Both the position numbers and the translations under genes were made by a program. Positions 28,238 through 39,104 of a stretch of DNA of 64,000 bases are shown here, piece after piece (within the stretch, counting starts at the first letter, position 1; each line of letters opens with the position of its first letter). The notes beneath the pieces are model-generated. The model did no database searches and had not been told where the DNA came from. It saw only the letters and a program-made list of their open reading frames with translations. The DNA is from Caballeronia glathei (lineage in GTDB: Bacteria > Pseudomonadota > Gammaproteobacteria > Burkholderiales > Burkholderiaceae): contig NZ_JFHC01000048.1 in NCBI RefSeq assembly GCF_000698595.1, positions 1-64,000 of the forward strand. Reading direction: 5' to 3'.

Positions 28238-31200
28238 ATGAACGATCAACAGCAGCCGCTCATCGGTTCGCTTCCCGCCGCGCAGGGCATGTACGACCCG
28301 GCGAACGAGCACGACGCCTGCGGCGTCGGCTTCGTCGCCCATATCAAGGGCAAGAAGAGCCACGAGATCATTCAGCAGGGTCTCAAGATTCTCGAAAACC
28401 TCGACCACCGGGGCGCCGTGGGCGCCGATCCGCTGATGGGCGACGGCGCGGGCATCCTGATCCAGGTACCGGACGGCTTCTATCGCGAGGAAATGGCGAA
28501 GCAGGGCGTGACGCTGCCGCCCGCCGGCGAGTACGGCGTCGGCATGATCTTCCTGCCGAAGGAGCATGCGTCGCGTCTCGCGTGCGAGCAGGAGCTGGAG
28601 CGCACGGTGAAGGCCGAAGGCCAGGTCGTGCTCGGCTGGCGCGACGTGCCCGTCGATTCCACGATGCCAATCTCGCCGACCGTCAAGGCGAGCGAGCCGC
28701 TGATCCGCCAGATCTTCATCGGGCGCGGCAAGGACATCGTCGTGACGGATGCGCTCGAGCGCAAGCTGTACGTGATCCGCAAGACCGCGAGCCACCGCAT
28801 CCAGGCGCTGAAGCTCAAGCACGGCAAGGAATACTTCGTGCCGTCGATGTCGGCGCGCACGGTGGTCTACAAGGGCCTCCTGCTCGCGGGCCAGGTCGGC
28901 GTGTATTACCGCGACCTGCAGGACGAGCGGACCGTCTCGGCGCTCGCGCTCGTGCACCAGCGCTTCTCGACCAACACGTTCCCGGCGTGGGAACTGGCTC
29001 ACCCGTACCGGATGATCGCCCACAACGGCGAAATCAACACGGTGAAGGGCAACGTCAACTGGCTGAACGCGCGTACCGGCGCGATCGCGAGCTACGTGCT
29101 CGGCGACGACCTGCCGAAGCTCTGGCCGCTGATCTACCCGGGCCAGTCGGACACGGCATCGTTCGACAACTGTCTCGAACTGCTCGTCATGGCCGGCTAC
29201 CCGCTCGTCCACGCGATGATGATGATGATTCCCGAGGCGTGGGAGCAGCACACGCTGATGGACGACAACCGCCGCGCGTTCTACGAATACCACGCCGCGA
29301 TGATGGAGCCGTGGGACGGCCCCGCCGCGATCGCGTTCACGGACGGCCGCCAGATCGGCGCGACGCTCGATCGCAACGGCCTGCGTCCGGCGCGCTTCCT
29401 CGTCACCGACGACGACCTCGTGATCCTCGCGTCGGAGTCGGGCGTGCTGCCGATCCCCGAATCGAAGATCGTCAAGAAGTGGCGCCTGCAGCCGGGCAAG
29501 ATGTTCCTGATCGACATGGAGCAGGGCCGCATCATCGAGGACAAGGAACTGAAGGACAACCTCGCGAACGGCAAACCATACAAGAGCTGGATCGACGCCG
29601 TGCGCATCAAGCTCGATGAAATCGAGCCGAAGGCCGAGGAAGTCGAGACGCAGCGCCGCGAAGCCGCCGCGCTGCTCGACCGCCAGCAGGCGTTCGGCTA
29701 TACGCAGGAAGACCTGAAGTTCCTGATGGCGCCGATGGCGCAGTCGGGCGAAGAGGCCGTCGGCTCGATGGGCAACGACTCGCCGCTCGCCGTGATGTCG
29801 AGCAAGAACAAGACGCTCTATCACTACTTCAAGCAGCTCTTCGCGCAGGTGACGAACCCGCCGATCGATCCGATTCGCGAAAACCTGGTGATGTCGCTCG
29901 TGTCGTTCGTCGGCCCGAAGCCGAACCTGCTCGACACCACCAACATCAACCCGACGATGCGTCTGGAAGTATCGCAGCCGGTGCTCGACTTCAAGGACAT
30001 CGCGAAGATCCGCGCCATCGACAAGTACACCGGCGGCAAATTCAGCTCGTACGAGCTGAACATCTGCTATCCGGTCGCGTGGGGCAAGGAAGGCGTGGAA
30101 GCGCGCCTCGCGTCGCTGTGCGCTGAAGCCGTCGATGCGGTGAAGTCCGGCTACAACATGCTGATCGTGTCGGACCGCAAGATGGATCGCGACAACGTCG
30201 CGATTCCGGCGCTGCTCGCCACTTCCGCCATTCACACGCACCTCGTGCAGCACGGCCTGCGTACGAGCACGGGTCTCGTCGTGGAAACCGGCTCGGCGCG
30301 CGAGACGCACCACTTCGCGCTGCTCGCGGGCTACGGCGCGGAAGCCGTGCACCCGTACCTCGCGCTGGAAACGCTCGCGCAGATGGCGGAAGGCCTGAAG
30401 GGCGACCTGTCGGCCGAGAAGGCGATCTACAACTACACGAAGGCTGTCGGCAAGGGCCTGCACAAGGTCATGTCGAAGATGGGCATTTCGACGTATATGT
30501 CCTACACCGGCGCGCAGATTTTCGAGGCGGTCGGGTTGTCGAGCGATCTCGTCGAGCAGTATTTCAAGGGCACGGCATCGAAGGTCGGCGGCATCGGCAT
30601 CTTCGAAGTGGCGGAAGAAGCGATCCGCCTGCACCGCGACGCATTCGGCGACAACCCCGTCCTCGCGACGATGCTCGACGCCGGTGGCGAATACGCGTAC
30701 CGCGTGCGCGGCGAGGAACACATGTGGACGCCGGACGCGATCGCGAAGCTCCAGCACTCGGCGCGCAGCAACTCGTACCAGACCTACAAGGAATACGCGC
30801 ACCTGATCAACGACCAGACGCGCCGTCACATGACGTTCCGGGGCCTGTTCGAGTTCAAGGTCGATCCGCACAAGGCGATCCCGCTCGACGAAGTGGAGTC
30901 GGCCAAGGAAATCGTGAAGCGTTTCGCGACGGGCGCGATGTCGCTCGGCTCGATCAGCACGGAAGCGCACGCGACGCTCGCGGTCGCGATGAACCGCATC
31001 GGCGGCAAGTCGAACACGGGCGAAGGCGGCGAGGACGAGAAGCGCTATCGCAACGAACTGCGCGGCATTCCGATCAAGAACGGCGACACGATGAAGTCCG
31101 TGATCGGCGACGAAGTCGTCACCGACATCCCGCTGAAGGATGGCGATTCGCTGCGCTCGAAGATCAAGCAGGTCGCGTCCGGCCGCTTCGGCGTGACGGC

Positions 31201-32941
31201 GGAGTACCTGTCGTCGGCGGACCAGATCCAGATCAAGATGGCGCAGGGCGCGAAGCCCGGCGAAGGCGGCCAGTTGCCGGGCCACAAGGTGTCCGACTAC
31301 ATCGGCAAGCTGCGCTACTCGGTGCCGGGCGTCGGCCTGATTTCGCCGCCGCCGCACCATGACATCTATTCGATCGAAGATCTCGCGCAACTGATCCACG
31401 ATCTGAAGAACGCCAATTCGTCGGCGAGCATCTCGGTGAAGCTGGTGTCGGAAGTGGGTGTCGGCACGGTGGCCGCCGGCGTCGCGAAGGCGAAGGCCGA
31501 TCACGTCGTGATCGCGGGTCACGACGGCGGCACGGGCGCGTCTCCGCTGTCGTCGCTCAAGCACGCCGGCACGCCGTGGGAGCTGGGCCTCGCCGAAACG
31601 CAGCAGACGCTCGTGCTGAACCGCCTGCGCGGCCGTATCCGCGTGCAGGCCGACGGCCAGATGAAGACCGGCCGCGACGTCGTGATCGGCGCGCTTCTCG
31701 GCGCGGACGAATTCGGCTTCGCGACGGCGCCGCTCGTCGTCGAAGGCTGCATCATGATGCGCAAGTGCCACCTGAACACGTGCCCGGTCGGCGTCGCGAC
31801 GCAGGACCCGGTGCTGCGCGCCAAGTTCACGGGCCAGCCGGAACACGTCGTGAACTTCTTCTTCTTCATCGCCGAGGAAGTGCGTGAAATCATGGCGCAA
31901 CTGGGCATCCGCAAGTTCGACGACCTGATCGGCCACGCGGAACTGCTCGACATGAAGAAGGGCATCGAGCACTGGAAGGCGAAGGGCCTCGACTTCTCGC
32001 GCATCTTCTATCAGGTGCCGCAGAAGGGCGAGATCGCGACGCGCCATGTCGACGTGCAGGATCACGGCCTCGACCGCGCGCTCGACCATGTGCTGATCGA
32101 GAAGTCGAAGGCGGCGATCGAGAAGGGCGAGCACGTCTCGTTCATCCAGCCGGTGCGCAACGTCAACCGCACCGTGGGCGCGATGCTGTCCGGGCTGATC
32201 GCTAAGAAGTACGGCCACGACGGCCTGTCGGATGACGCCATCCACATCCAGCTGAAGGGCACGGCCGGCCAGAGCTTCGGCGCGTTTCTCGCGAAGGGCG
32301 TGACGCTCGATCTCGTCGGCGACGGCAACGACTACGTCGGCAAGGGCCTGTCGGGCGGACGCATCATCATCCGGCCGACCAACGACTTCCGCGGCAAGTC
32401 CGAGGAGAACATCATCTGCGGCAACACGGTGATGTACGGCGCGATCGAAGGCGAAGCGTATTTCCGCGGCGTCGCGGGCGAGCGCTTCTGCGTGCGCAAT
32501 TCGGGCGCGACGGCGGTTGTCGAAGGCACGGGCGACCACGGCTGCGAATACATGACGGGCGGCACGGTCGTCGTGCTCGGCGAGACGGGGCGCAACTTCG
32601 CCGCGGGCATGTCGGGAGGCGTGGCATTCGTCTACGACCCGGACGGCTCGTTCGCCGGCAAGTGCAACAAGTCGATGGTCGCGCTCGATCCGGTGCTGCA
32701 GCAGGCCGAACAGGAACGCACCGTCGACCGCGCACTGTGGCACACCGGCCAGACCGACGAGGCGGTGCTCAAGGGCCTGATCGAGCGTCACTTCCAGTTC
32801 ACCGGTTCGCCGCGCGCGAAGGCGCTGCTCGAGAACTGGGACGCGTCGCGCCGTCAGTTCGTGAAGGTGTTCCCGACCGAATACAAGCGCGCGCTCGGCG
32901 AACTCGGCGCGAAGAAGGCGAAGCAGGCGCTCGCGGCGTAA
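28238..32941 (+). CDS. gltB: Glutamate synthase (NADPH) large subunit
   Basis: Transfers the glutamine amide to 2-oxoglutarate to give glutamate. From the ATG at 28238 it has 1567 residues, normal for the alpha subunit; the frame is open further upstream only because of the leader. Order of domains: class II glutamine amidotransferase with its nucleophile C28 ([12 protein letters not shown]), exposed after removal of a 27-residue propeptide; central domain; FMN-binding synthase domain with the 3Fe-4S cysteines C1171, C1177 and C1182 (CHLNTCPVG); and the C-terminal GXGXG helix domain. gltD follows after 94 bases. Confidence 0.97.
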   Translation: MNDQQQPLIGSLPAAQGMYDPANEHDACGVGFVAHIKGKKSHEIIQQGLKILENLDHRGAVGADPLMGDGAGILIQVPDGFYREEMAKQGVTLPPAGEYGVGMIFLPKEHASRLACEQELERTVKAEGQVVLGWRDVPVDSTMPISPTVKASEPLIRQIFIGRGKDIVVTDALERKLYVIRKTASHRIQALKLKHGKEYFVPSMSARTVVYKGLLLAGQVGVYYRDLQDERTVSALALVHQRFSTNTFPAWELAHPYRMIAHNGEINTVKGNVNWLNARTGAIASYVLGDDLPKLWPLIYPGQSDTASFDNCLELLVMAGYPLVHAMMMMIPEAWEQHTLMDDNRRAFYEYHAAMMEPWDGPAAIAFTDGRQIGATLDRNGLRPARFLVTDDDLVILASESGVLPIPESKIVKKWRLQPGKMFLIDMEQGRIIEDKELKDNLANGKPYKSWIDAVRIKLDEIEPKAEEVETQRREAAALLDRQQAFGYTQEDLKFLMAPMAQSGEEAVGSMGNDSPLAVMSSKNKTLYHYFKQLFAQVTNPPIDPIRENLVMSLVSFVGPKPNLLDTTNINPTMRLEVSQPVLDFKDIAKIRAIDKYTGGKFSSYELNICYPVAWGKEGVEARLASLCAEAVDAVKSGYNMLIVSDRKMDRDNVAIPALLATSAIHTHLVQHGLRTSTGLVVETGSARETHHFALLAGYGAEAVHPYLALETLAQMAEGLKGDLSAEKAIYNYTKAVGKGLHKVMSKMGISTYMSYTGAQIFEAVGLSSDLVEQYFKGTASKVGGIGIFEVAEEAIRLHRDAFGDNPVLATMLDAGGEYAYRVRGEEHMWTPDAIAKLQHSARSNSYQTYKEYAHLINDQTRRHMTFRGLFEFKVDPHKAIPLDEVESAKEIVKRFATGAMSLGSISTEAHATLAVAMNRIGGKSNTGEGGEDEKRYRNELRGIPIKNGDTMKSVIGDEVVTDIPLKDGDSLRSKIKQVASGRFGVTAEYLSSADQIQIKMAQGAKPGEGGQLPGHKVSDYIGKLRYSVPGVGLISPPPHHDIYSIEDLAQLIHDLKNANSSASISVKLVSEVGVGTVAAGVAKAKADHVVIAGHDGGTGASPLSSLKHAGTPWELGLAETQQTLVLNRLRGRIRVQADGQMKTGRDVVIGALLGADEFGFATAPLVVEGCIMMRKCHLNTCPVGVATQDPVLRAKFTGQPEHVVNFFFFIAEEVREIMAQLGIRKFDDLIGHAELLDMKKGIEHWKAKGLDFSRIFYQVPQKGEIATRHVDVQDHGLDRALDHVLIEKSKAAIEKGEHVSFIQPVRNVNRTVGAMLSGLIAKKYGHDGLSDDAIHIQLKGTAGQSFGAFLAKGVTLDLVGDGNDYVGKGLSGGRIIIRPTNDFRGKSEENIICGNTVMYGAIEGEAYFRGVAGERFCVRNSGATAVVEGTGDHGCEYMTGGTVVVLGETGRNFAAGMSGGVAFVYDPDGSFAGKCNKSMVALDPVLQQAEQERTVDRALWHTGQTDEAVLKGLIERHFQFTGSPRAKALLENWDASRRQFVKVFPTEYKRALGELGAKKAKQALAA

Positions 32942-32971
32942 AGCGGCGGCAATCGGCTGATCGACAGAAGG

Positions 32972-32998
32972 GCTCTCCGGTGCACGGCGCCGGGGAGC
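32972..32998 (+). promoter_or_regulatory. Intercistronic hairpin gltB-gltD
   Basis: GCTCTCCGGTGC pairs with GCGCCGGGGAGC (12-bp arms with two weak pairs, three-base loop) between gltB and gltD. No T run follows, so it may stabilise the processed gltB message rather than terminate. Confidence 0.5.
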
Positions 32999-33035
32999 AA
33001 GTTCCTCACCAAATACAGAGATAGAAGAGAACCAC

Positions 33036-34502
33036 ATGGGCAAGGCAACCGGTTTTCTCGAGTTCGAACGCCGCCACGAGGCGTACGAAGCACCGCTGAC
33101 CCGCGTCAAGCACTACAAGGAATTCGTCCACGCGCTCTCCGACGAGGACGCGAAGATCCAGGGCGCGCGCTGCATGGATTGCGGCATTCCGTTTTGCAAC
33201 AACGGCTGTCCGGTGAACAACATCATCCCGGACTTCAACGACCTCGTTTTCCAGCAGGACTGGAAGAGCGCGATCGACGTCCTGCATTCCACGAACAATT
33301 TCCCCGAATTCACCGGCCGGATCTGCCCCGCGCCGTGCGAGGCGGCCTGCACGCTCGGCATCAACGACGATCCGGTCGGCATCAAGTCGATCGAGCACGC
33401 GATCATCGACAAGGCCTGGGCCGAAGGGTGGGTCGCCTCGCAGCCGCCGAAGCACAAGACCGGCAAGAAGGTGGCGGTCGTCGGCTCCGGGCCGGCGGGG
33501 CTCGCCGTGGCGCAGCAGCTTGCGCGCGCCGGACATGACGTGACCGTGTTCGAGAAGAACGACCGGATCGGCGGGCTGCTGCGTTACGGCATCCCCGACT
33601 TCAAGCTGGAGAAGTGGCTGATCGACCGCCGCATGCGCCAGATGGAAGCCGAAGGCGTGACGTTCCGAACGAACGTGTTTGTCGGGCGCGATCCGCTACC
33701 TTCGCATATCGGCAACACGGCGAAGGAAACAGTGACGCCGGACCAGTTGCGCGACGAGTTCGACGCCGTCGTGCTCACCGGCGGCTCCGAAATGCCGCGC
33801 GATCTGCCGGTGCCGGGGCGCGAGCTCGCGGGCATCCATTACGCGATGGAGTTCCTGCCGCAGCAGAACAAGGTCAATGCCGGCGACAAGGTCGTCGACC
33901 AGCTGCTTGCGAAGGGCAAGCACGTGGTTGTGATCGGCGGCGGCGACACGGGCTCGGACTGCGTCGGCACGTCCAACCGGCATGGCGCGAAGAGCGTCAC
34001 GCAGTTCGAACTGCTCGCGCAGCCGCCCGAGGAAGAGAACAAGCCGCTCGTCTGGCCGTACTGGCCAATCAAGCTGCGCACGTCGTCGTCGCACGAGGAG
34101 GGCTGCGAGCGCGACTGGTCGGTGGCGACGAAGCGCTTCGAAGGCAAGAACGGCAAGGTCGAGAAGCTGATCGCGGTGCGTGTCGAGTGGAAGGGCGGCA
34201 AGATGCAGGAAGTGCCGGGCACCGAATTCGAGATGAAGGCCGACCTCGTGCTGCTCGCGATGGGCTTCACGCAGCCGATGTCGGCGGTGCTCGAAGCGTT
34301 CGGCGTCGACAAGGATGCGCGCGGCAACGTGCGTGCGTCGACGGAAGGAGAGAAGGCCTACTACACGTCTGTCGACAACGTGTTCACCGCCGGCGACATG
34401 CGCCGCGGCCAGTCGCTCGTGGTGTGGGCGATCCGCGAAGGGCGCCAGTGCGCGCGGTCAGTCGATGCCTACCTGATGGGGCATAGCGAGTTGCCGCGGT
34501 AA
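33036..34502 (+). CDS. gltD: Glutamate synthase (NADPH) small subunit
   Basis: Feeds electrons from NADPH through FAD and two 4Fe-4S clusters to GltB. The 488 residues contain the N-terminal cysteine clusters ([19 protein letters not shown] and [17 protein letters not shown]), the FAD-binding [19 protein letters not shown] with [11 protein letters not shown], and the NADPH-binding [16 protein letters not shown]. It is the second gene of gltBD and is followed by a strong terminator. Confidence 0.97.
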   Translation: MGKATGFLEFERRHEAYEAPLTRVKHYKEFVHALSDEDAKIQGARCMDCGIPFCNNGCPVNNIIPDFNDLVFQQDWKSAIDVLHSTNNFPEFTGRICPAPCEAACTLGINDDPVGIKSIEHAIIDKAWAEGWVASQPPKHKTGKKVAVVGSGPAGLAVAQQLARAGHDVTVFEKNDRIGGLLRYGIPDFKLEKWLIDRRMRQMEAEGVTFRTNVFVGRDPLPSHIGNTAKETVTPDQLRDEFDAVVLTGGSEMPRDLPVPGRELAGIHYAMEFLPQQNKVNAGDKVVDQLLAKGKHVVVIGGGDTGSDCVGTSNRHGAKSVTQFELLAQPPEEENKPLVWPYWPIKLRTSSSHEEGCERDWSVATKRFEGKNGKVEKLIAVRVEWKGGKMQEVPGTEFEMKADLVLLAMGFTQPMSAVLEAFGVDKDARGNVRASTEGEKAYYTSVDNVFTAGDMRRGQSLVVWAIREGRQCARSVDAYLMGHSELPR

Positions 34503-34527
34503 GGGTTGGCGTCTTCGTGGGAAAACG

Positions 34528-34564
34528 AAAAAAGCCGGGTCGCGCAAGCGATCCGGCTTTTTTG
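34528..34564. terminator. Bidirectional terminator gltD / ABC exporter gene
   Basis: AAAAAAGCCGG (34528-34538) pairs with CCGGCTTTTTT (34553-34563) and the stem extends inward to a GCAA loop. A run on the left and T run on the right serve both convergent genes. Confidence 0.9.
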
Positions 34565-34589
34565 TTCGACTTGGCGTGAGCCGAACGGC

Positions 34590-36332
34590 TCAAACCTCTT
34601 CCAGCGCCCTTTCGATCTCGATCTTGTAATCATGGAACATCGCGACCGACTCGCGATGCGCGACGCTCAGAATCGCGGCCTTCGGCAGCCGCTCGACGAG
34701 CGTGTTGTAGAGGCGCAGCTCGTTATCGGCGTCGAGTGCGCTCGTCGCTTCGTCGAGGAACACGAAGTCCGGCTTGTGCAGCACGACGCGCGCCGCGGCA
34801 AGCCGCTGCTGCTCGCCGGGTGAAAGGATCTTCGCCCAGTGGCCGGTCTCTTCCAGCCGGTCCGCGTAGTCATCCAGATTGCACGCGCGCAGCACTTCGC
34901 GCGATTCCTCGTCACTGAACGTGCCGCCGGGCGACGGATAGCTCAGCGCCGCCTTGAGCGTGCCGATAGGCAGATAACTCTGCTGCGGGATGAACATCAT
35001 CTTCGCGTCGACGGGCGCGTCGATCGTGCCGTCGCCGAACGGCCAGAGACCCGCGAGCGCGCGCATCAGCGTGCTCTTGCCGGCCCCCGACGGTCCATGT
35101 ACGAGCCAGCGCGAGCCCGGCTCCACCGAAATATCCGCGACCCGCGCGAGCGGCGTGCCGTTCGGCAGCGCGAGCGAGAGGCCGGTTGTCGTGAGCGCGT
35201 TCGTGCTCGTGTAGTGCAGGTTGATGCCGCCGTGCGCGGTGGCGGGCGAGATGGATTCGCGAAGGTGCGTCGAGCGCATCACGCGCTTGAATTCACGCAG
35301 ACGATTCACCGTCGCGCGCCATTCGACCAGCGTCGAGTAACTGTTGATGAACCACGAGAACGAGTCGCTGACCGTGCCGAATGCCGACGAAATCTGCATC
35401 AGCACGCCAAACGAGAACGCGCCCGCGAAATAGCGCGGCGCGGCGACCATGATCGGGAAGATGATCGCGATCTGGCCGTAGAAGCTCAGCACGAAGGTCA
35501 TGCGCTTCGTGTACTTCATGATCATCCACCAGTTGTCGCGGATGCGCGTGAAGATACTCTTCGCGTTGGCGGTTTCCGTCGCGATGCCGTCGTAGAACGC
35601 GATCTGCTCGGCGTTCTCGCGCACGCGGATCAGGCCGAAGCGGAAGTCCGCCTCCACTTTCTGCTGCTGGTAGTTGATCGATACGAGCGGATGGCCGACC
35701 TTCTGGATGATGAGCGACCCCGCGATCGCGTACAGCGCAGCGGCCCAGACCATGTAGCCCGGAATCACGAGCGGCGTGCCGAACGCGGTGAGCGTGAGCG
35801 CGCCGGCGATGGTCCACAGGATCGTGATGAACGTGACGAGCGTGACGAGCGTCGAGAGCAGGTCGAGCGAGAGCGCGAGCGTGGTGGTCGCGAACGACTG
35901 GAGGTCGTCGCTGATCCGCTGGTCGGGGTTGTCGGCGAGCCGGTCGCGTTCGATGCGGTAGAACGCGCGGTCGCCGAGCCATTGCTCCAGATAGCGGTTC
36001 GTGAGCCACTGGCGCCAGCGAAAGCCCAGCATCTGCCGCAGATACCGGCCGTACACGGCAAGCAGGATGTAAGCGAACGCGAGCCCGGTGAAGATCAGCA
36101 GAAGGTGCGGAAAATCGTGGACGTTCTTGCTTTGCAGGGCGTTGTAGAAATCCGCGTTCCAGCGATTGAGCCGCACGTTGATCCACACGACCGTCATGTT
36201 GATCGCGATGATCGCAACCAGCAGGCCCCACGCGAAACCGCGTTCTTCCGAAACCCAGTAAGGCTTGATCAGGCTCCATGCCGAGACATTGTCGGCGTTT
36301 TGTTGCGTGCTGTCGGAGTTGGTGTTGGTCAT
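34590..36332 (-). CDS. SbmA/BacA-like ABC transporter, membrane domain fused to ATPase (YddA type)
   Basis: A 580-residue ABC protein with six membrane helices (residues about 35-350) of the SbmA/BacA-like (ABC_membrane_2, ABCD-related) family and a C-terminal ATPase. The ATPase carries Walker A GPSGAGKST, the unusual signature LSPGEQQRL typical of this family, and Walker B FVFLDEATSALD. Relatives include E. coli YddA and mycobacterial Rv1819c, which imports cobalamin and hydrophilic peptides, so import is as possible as export. It is divergent from the TPP-riboswitch-led thi operon; a link to thiamine or another cofactor is only suggested by position. Confidence 0.88.
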   Translation of the reverse strand: MTNTNSDSTQQNADNVSAWSLIKPYWVSEERGFAWGLLVAIIAINMTVVWINVRLNRWNADFYNALQSKNVHDFPHLLLIFTGLAFAYILLAVYGRYLRQMLGFRWRQWLTNRYLEQWLGDRAFYRIERDRLADNPDQRISDDLQSFATTTLALSLDLLSTLVTLVTFITILWTIAGALTLTAFGTPLVIPGYMVWAAALYAIAGSLIIQKVGHPLVSINYQQQKVEADFRFGLIRVRENAEQIAFYDGIATETANAKSIFTRIRDNWWMIMKYTKRMTFVLSFYGQIAIIFPIMVAAPRYFAGAFSFGVLMQISSAFGTVSDSFSWFINSYSTLVEWRATVNRLREFKRVMRSTHLRESISPATAHGGINLHYTSTNALTTTGLSLALPNGTPLARVADISVEPGSRWLVHGPSGAGKSTLMRALAGLWPFGDGTIDAPVDAKMMFIPQQSYLPIGTLKAALSYPSPGGTFSDEESREVLRACNLDDYADRLEETGHWAKILSPGEQQRLAAARVVLHKPDFVFLDEATSALDADNELRLYNTLVERLPKAAILSVAHRESVAMFHDYKIEIERALEEV

Positions 36333-36600
36333 GAGCTTCCTGAGGATGAGCCGGCCCCACGGCGGGTGGAACGCCGCACGCCGCCCCGGCGGCGCGCAAC
36401 AGAAGTAAAAAGTGCTGATCCGCGCGTGATCGAATCACGCCGATTGTTTCCGGGTTCGCTTAACTGCCGCTTAAGCTCGCGCGAACCGGGCGCAAACCGT
36501 GTTGGCGGCATTGTGCCAGAGTGCCGCAGCCGACGATAAAAGCCCGGGAATCTCCCGTTTGCGGCGGCTTTGTCTTTTGTGCTTTAATGGCTATCGACGA
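36333..36600. other. Divergent intergenic region ABC transporter / thi operon
   Basis: No gene is seen in these 268 bases. They include the inverted repeat CTTAA/TTAAG near 36459-36475 and, at the right end, the predicted thi promoter. The region beyond (36601-36905) is the TPP riboswitch and the long thiO leader. Confidence 0.5.
36559..36588 (+). promoter_or_regulatory. Likely promoter of the thi operon
   Basis: TTGCGG (36559-36564) and TTTAAT (36583-36588), 18-base spacer. The transcript would begin near 36595, just ahead of the riboswitch, which supports the placement. Confidence 0.45.
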
Positions 36601-36603
36601 AAC

Positions 36604-36698
36604 AGGGGTGCTTCGCATGCGGTGTCTGCAGGAACGACGCGCGGCGAGGCTGAGAGAAACCCTTTGCACCCGATCCGGGTAATACCGGCGAGGGAAGT
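36604..36698 (+). promoter_or_regulatory. TPP riboswitch (THI element)
   Basis: The conserved core is present: GGGGTGC, then GCGAGGCTGAGAG with the pyrimidine-sensing CUGAGA, then ACCCTTTGCACCCGATCCGG and TAATACCGGCGAGGGAA for the pyrophosphate-sensor helix. It should bind thiamine pyrophosphate and lower expression of thiOSGE. A following hairpin (GGAAAACG with CGTTTTTCC, about 36701-36720) is a candidate expression platform, with about 185 bases left before thiO. Confidence 0.93.
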
Positions 36699-36905
36699 TT
36701 CCGGAAAACGTACCGTTTTTCCAGTTTCTTCCAGTATTTTCAATCCGCCGGGCTCGAGTGTTCCCGATGCTCCGCGCGGTCTCGCCGCTGGTTTCGTCCT
36801 TTGGATCGTGCGTCTGCCGCACCTGAAGGAAAGGCTCGAAACCGGGTTCCCCCGCCATCGATCTTCCCCGCGTGCCGCAGCCGGTTGCTGAGGAGGCGTC
36901 GCATC

Positions 36906-38066
36906 GTGAACACTATTGAGCAGGCCGCGCGTCGATTCGCGCATCTTCCGGCGCATGTGCCCGATTTCGCCGTCGTCGGCGGAGGGCTGTGCGGGCGGCT
37001 CGTCGCGTGGCAACTCGCGGGCGCGGGGCATCGGGTCGCGCTCTACGAGCGCGGCGACGCGATGGGCACGCAGTCGGCGGCGTGGGTCGCGGCCGCGATG
37101 CTCGCGCCGCTTGCGGAAGCGTCGAGCGCGGAACTGCTGATCACCGGACTGGGCGCGGCCTCGCTCGAACGCTGGCCGACGCTCATCGCCGAGCTTCCCG
37201 CCCCCGTCTTTTTCCAGCGCAACGGCACGCTCGTCGTCTGGCACGCGGGCGACCGCGCCGAAGCGCCGCTCTTCGAGCGCCGCCTGCGCGCGAACGCACC
37301 GGCCGCCCTGTTCGACGACGGCTTCGTCAAGCTTTCCGGCGCGCAGGTCACGGCGGCTGAAGCGTCGCTCGGAACGCGCTTCGCGCAGGGCTTCTTGCTG
37401 CCGCACGAAGGTCAGCTCGACAACCGGCAGGTGCTGTCCGCGCTCGCGGCGGGTCTTGCCGAGCGCGGCGTGGAGACCCACTGGAACACAGCCGTCGACA
37501 ACATGCCCGACGCGCGCTTCGTGATCGACTGCCGGGGCCTCGGCGGCAAGCCGGCGTGGCCCGCGCTGCGCGGCATCCGCGGCGAAGTGGCGCGCGTTCA
37601 TGCGCCGGGCATCGGGCTCACGCGGCCGGTGCGGCTGCTGCACCCGCGCTATCCGCTCTATATCGCGCCGAAACAGGACGACCTGTATGTGATCGGCGCA
37701 ACCGAGGTGGAAGGCGAGGACATGTCGCCCGTCACCGTGCGCTCGGCGCTCGAATTGCTGAGCGCGGCGTTCGCGGTGCATCCGGGCTTCGGCGAGGCGC
37801 GCATTCTCGAACTCAACGCGCATTGCCGGCCGACGCTGCCCGATCACCGGCCCGCCATCGTCTGGGACGGTGCGCGGACCTTGCGCGTGAACGGCCTGTA
37901 CCGGCACGGCTTCATGATCGCGCCGGAAGTCGCCGACACCGCCTGCGAACTCGCCAGGGCGCTCGCCGCGCGGAGCGTATCCGGCCCCGATTCCTTCGAC
38001 GACTTCCGCCACCGCGCGCGCTGGCCCGAACTGCTGCACTGCGAACACGCCGTGCCCGTGATCTAG
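36906..38066 (+). CDS. thiO: FAD-dependent glycine oxidase ThiO
   Basis: Oxidises glycine to the iminoacetate (dehydroglycine) that ThiG uses for the thiazole of thiamine. The 386-residue DAAO-family protein has the FAD dinucleotide fold DFAVVGGGLCGRLVAWQLAGAG and a C-terminal NGLYRHGFMIAPEVAD stretch that closes the FAD site. The start is GTG at 36906, nine bases after AGGAGG; the frame extends to 36801 without family sequence. It is first in thiO-S-G-E behind the TPP riboswitch. Use of ThiO rather than ThiH indicates an oxygen-dependent route. Confidence 0.92.
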   Translation: MNTIEQAARRFAHLPAHVPDFAVVGGGLCGRLVAWQLAGAGHRVALYERGDAMGTQSAAWVAAAMLAPLAEASSAELLITGLGAASLERWPTLIAELPAPVFFQRNGTLVVWHAGDRAEAPLFERRLRANAPAALFDDGFVKLSGAQVTAAEASLGTRFAQGFLLPHEGQLDNRQVLSALAAGLAERGVETHWNTAVDNMPDARFVIDCRGLGGKPAWPALRGIRGEVARVHAPGIGLTRPVRLLHPRYPLYIAPKQDDLYVIGATEVEGEDMSPVTVRSALELLSAAFAVHPGFGEARILELNAHCRPTLPDHRPAIVWDGARTLRVNGLYRHGFMIAPEVADTACELARALAARSVSGPDSFDDFRHRARWPELLHCEHAVPVI

Positions 38067-38076
38067 AGACATCGCC

Positions 38077-38274
38077 ATGAACATCCATATCAATCAGCGG
38101 CCGTTCACATTGCCCGAACCGGCCACCGTCACCGACGCGCTCGCCGCCTTCGGCGCGAAGCCGCCGTTCGCCGTCGCGGTGAACGGGCAGTTCGTCGCGC
38201 GCGGCGAGCATGGGTCGAAGGTGCTGAGCGCGGGCGACCGGCTCGACGTGGTGTCGCCCGTCGCGGGCGGCTGA
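38077..38274 (+). CDS. thiS: Sulfur carrier protein ThiS
   Basis: Ubiquitin-like carrier that delivers sulfur as a C-terminal thiocarboxylate for thiazole formation. The 65 residues end in the required di-glycine (VSPVAGG). It lies 10 bases after thiO and 20 before thiG. The activating ThiF and the pyrimidine enzymes ThiC/ThiD are not in the window. Confidence 0.96.
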   Translation: MNIHINQRPFTLPEPATVTDALAAFGAKPPFAVAVNGQFVARGEHGSKVLSAGDRLDVVSPVAGG

Positions 38275-38294
38275 ATTTCACACAGGATCGAATC

Positions 38295-39104
38295 ATGACC
38301 AGAATCACCACCGCCGACGCGCTCACGCTCTACGGCGAGGCGTTTCCGAGCCGCATGCTGCTAGGCACGTCGCGTTATCCGTCGCTGCAGTCGCTCTCCG
38401 ATTCCATCGACGCCGCGAAGCCCGGCATGGTCACGGTCGCGCTGCGCCGCCAGTCGGCCACCGGCGAAGCCGGCTTTTTCGACGTCCTGAAGCGCCACGG
38501 CGTGGCGCTCCTGCCGAACACGGCGGGCTGCCAGAGCGTCGACGAGGTGCTGACCACCGCGCACATGGCGCGCGAAGTATTCGAGACGCCCTGGATCAAG
38601 CTCGAACTGATCGGCGACGACTACACGCTCCAGCCCGATCCGATCGGCCTCGTGGAGGCCGCGTCGAAGCTGGTTCGCGACGGTTTCAAGGTGCTGCCTT
38701 ACTGCACCGAGGACCTCGTGATCGGGCGGCGGCTGCTCGACGCCGGCTGCGAGGCGCTGATGCCGTGGGGCGCGCCGATCGGCACGGGCCGTGGCGTGAC
38801 CAATCCGTACGGCCTGCGCACCTTGCGCGAGCGGCTGCCGGACGTGCCGCTGATCGTCGACGCGGGGCTCGGCGTGCCGTCGCATGCGTGCCAGGTGATG
38901 GAATGGGGTTTCGACGGTGTGCTGCTCAACACGGCCGTCTCGCAGGCGGCGTTTCCGCCGCAGATGGCGCGTGCGTTCGCGCTCGGCGTCGAAGCGGGGC
39001 GCACGGCCTACCTCGCTGGCCCGATGGCCGAGCGCGACAGCGCGCAGGCGAGCACGCCGGTCGTCGGCATGCCGTTCTGGCATCAGGACGGGAGCGCCGC
39101 ATGA
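38295..39104 (+). CDS. thiG: Thiazole synthase ThiG
   Basis: Forms the thiazole phosphate of thiamine from deoxyxylulose phosphate, dehydroglycine and ThiS-thiocarboxylate. The 269-residue TIM barrel shows [21 protein letters not shown], the imine-forming lysine region [12 protein letters not shown], and [20 protein letters not shown]. The stop overlaps the thiE ATG (ATGA). Confidence 0.97.
   Translation: MTRITTADALTLYGEAFPSRMLLGTSRYPSLQSLSDSIDAAKPGMVTVALRRQSATGEAGFFDVLKRHGVALLPNTAGCQSVDEVLTTAHMAREVFETPWIKLELIGDDYTLQPDPIGLVEAASKLVRDGFKVLPYCTEDLVIGRRLLDAGCEALMPWGAPIGTGRGVTNPYGLRTLRERLPDVPLIVDAGLGVPSHACQVMEWGFDGVLLNTAVSQAAFPPQMARAFALGVEAGRTAYLAGPMAERDSAQASTPVVGMPFWHQDGSAA

Noticed and set aside
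28199-33109. A 1636-codon open frame antisense to the whole of gltB
   Set aside because: It mirrors gltB codon bias: with G/C at nearly every third position, stops are rare on the opposite strand. The translation is rich in R, A, V, H and D with no domain, and gltB itself has all its catalytic motifs.
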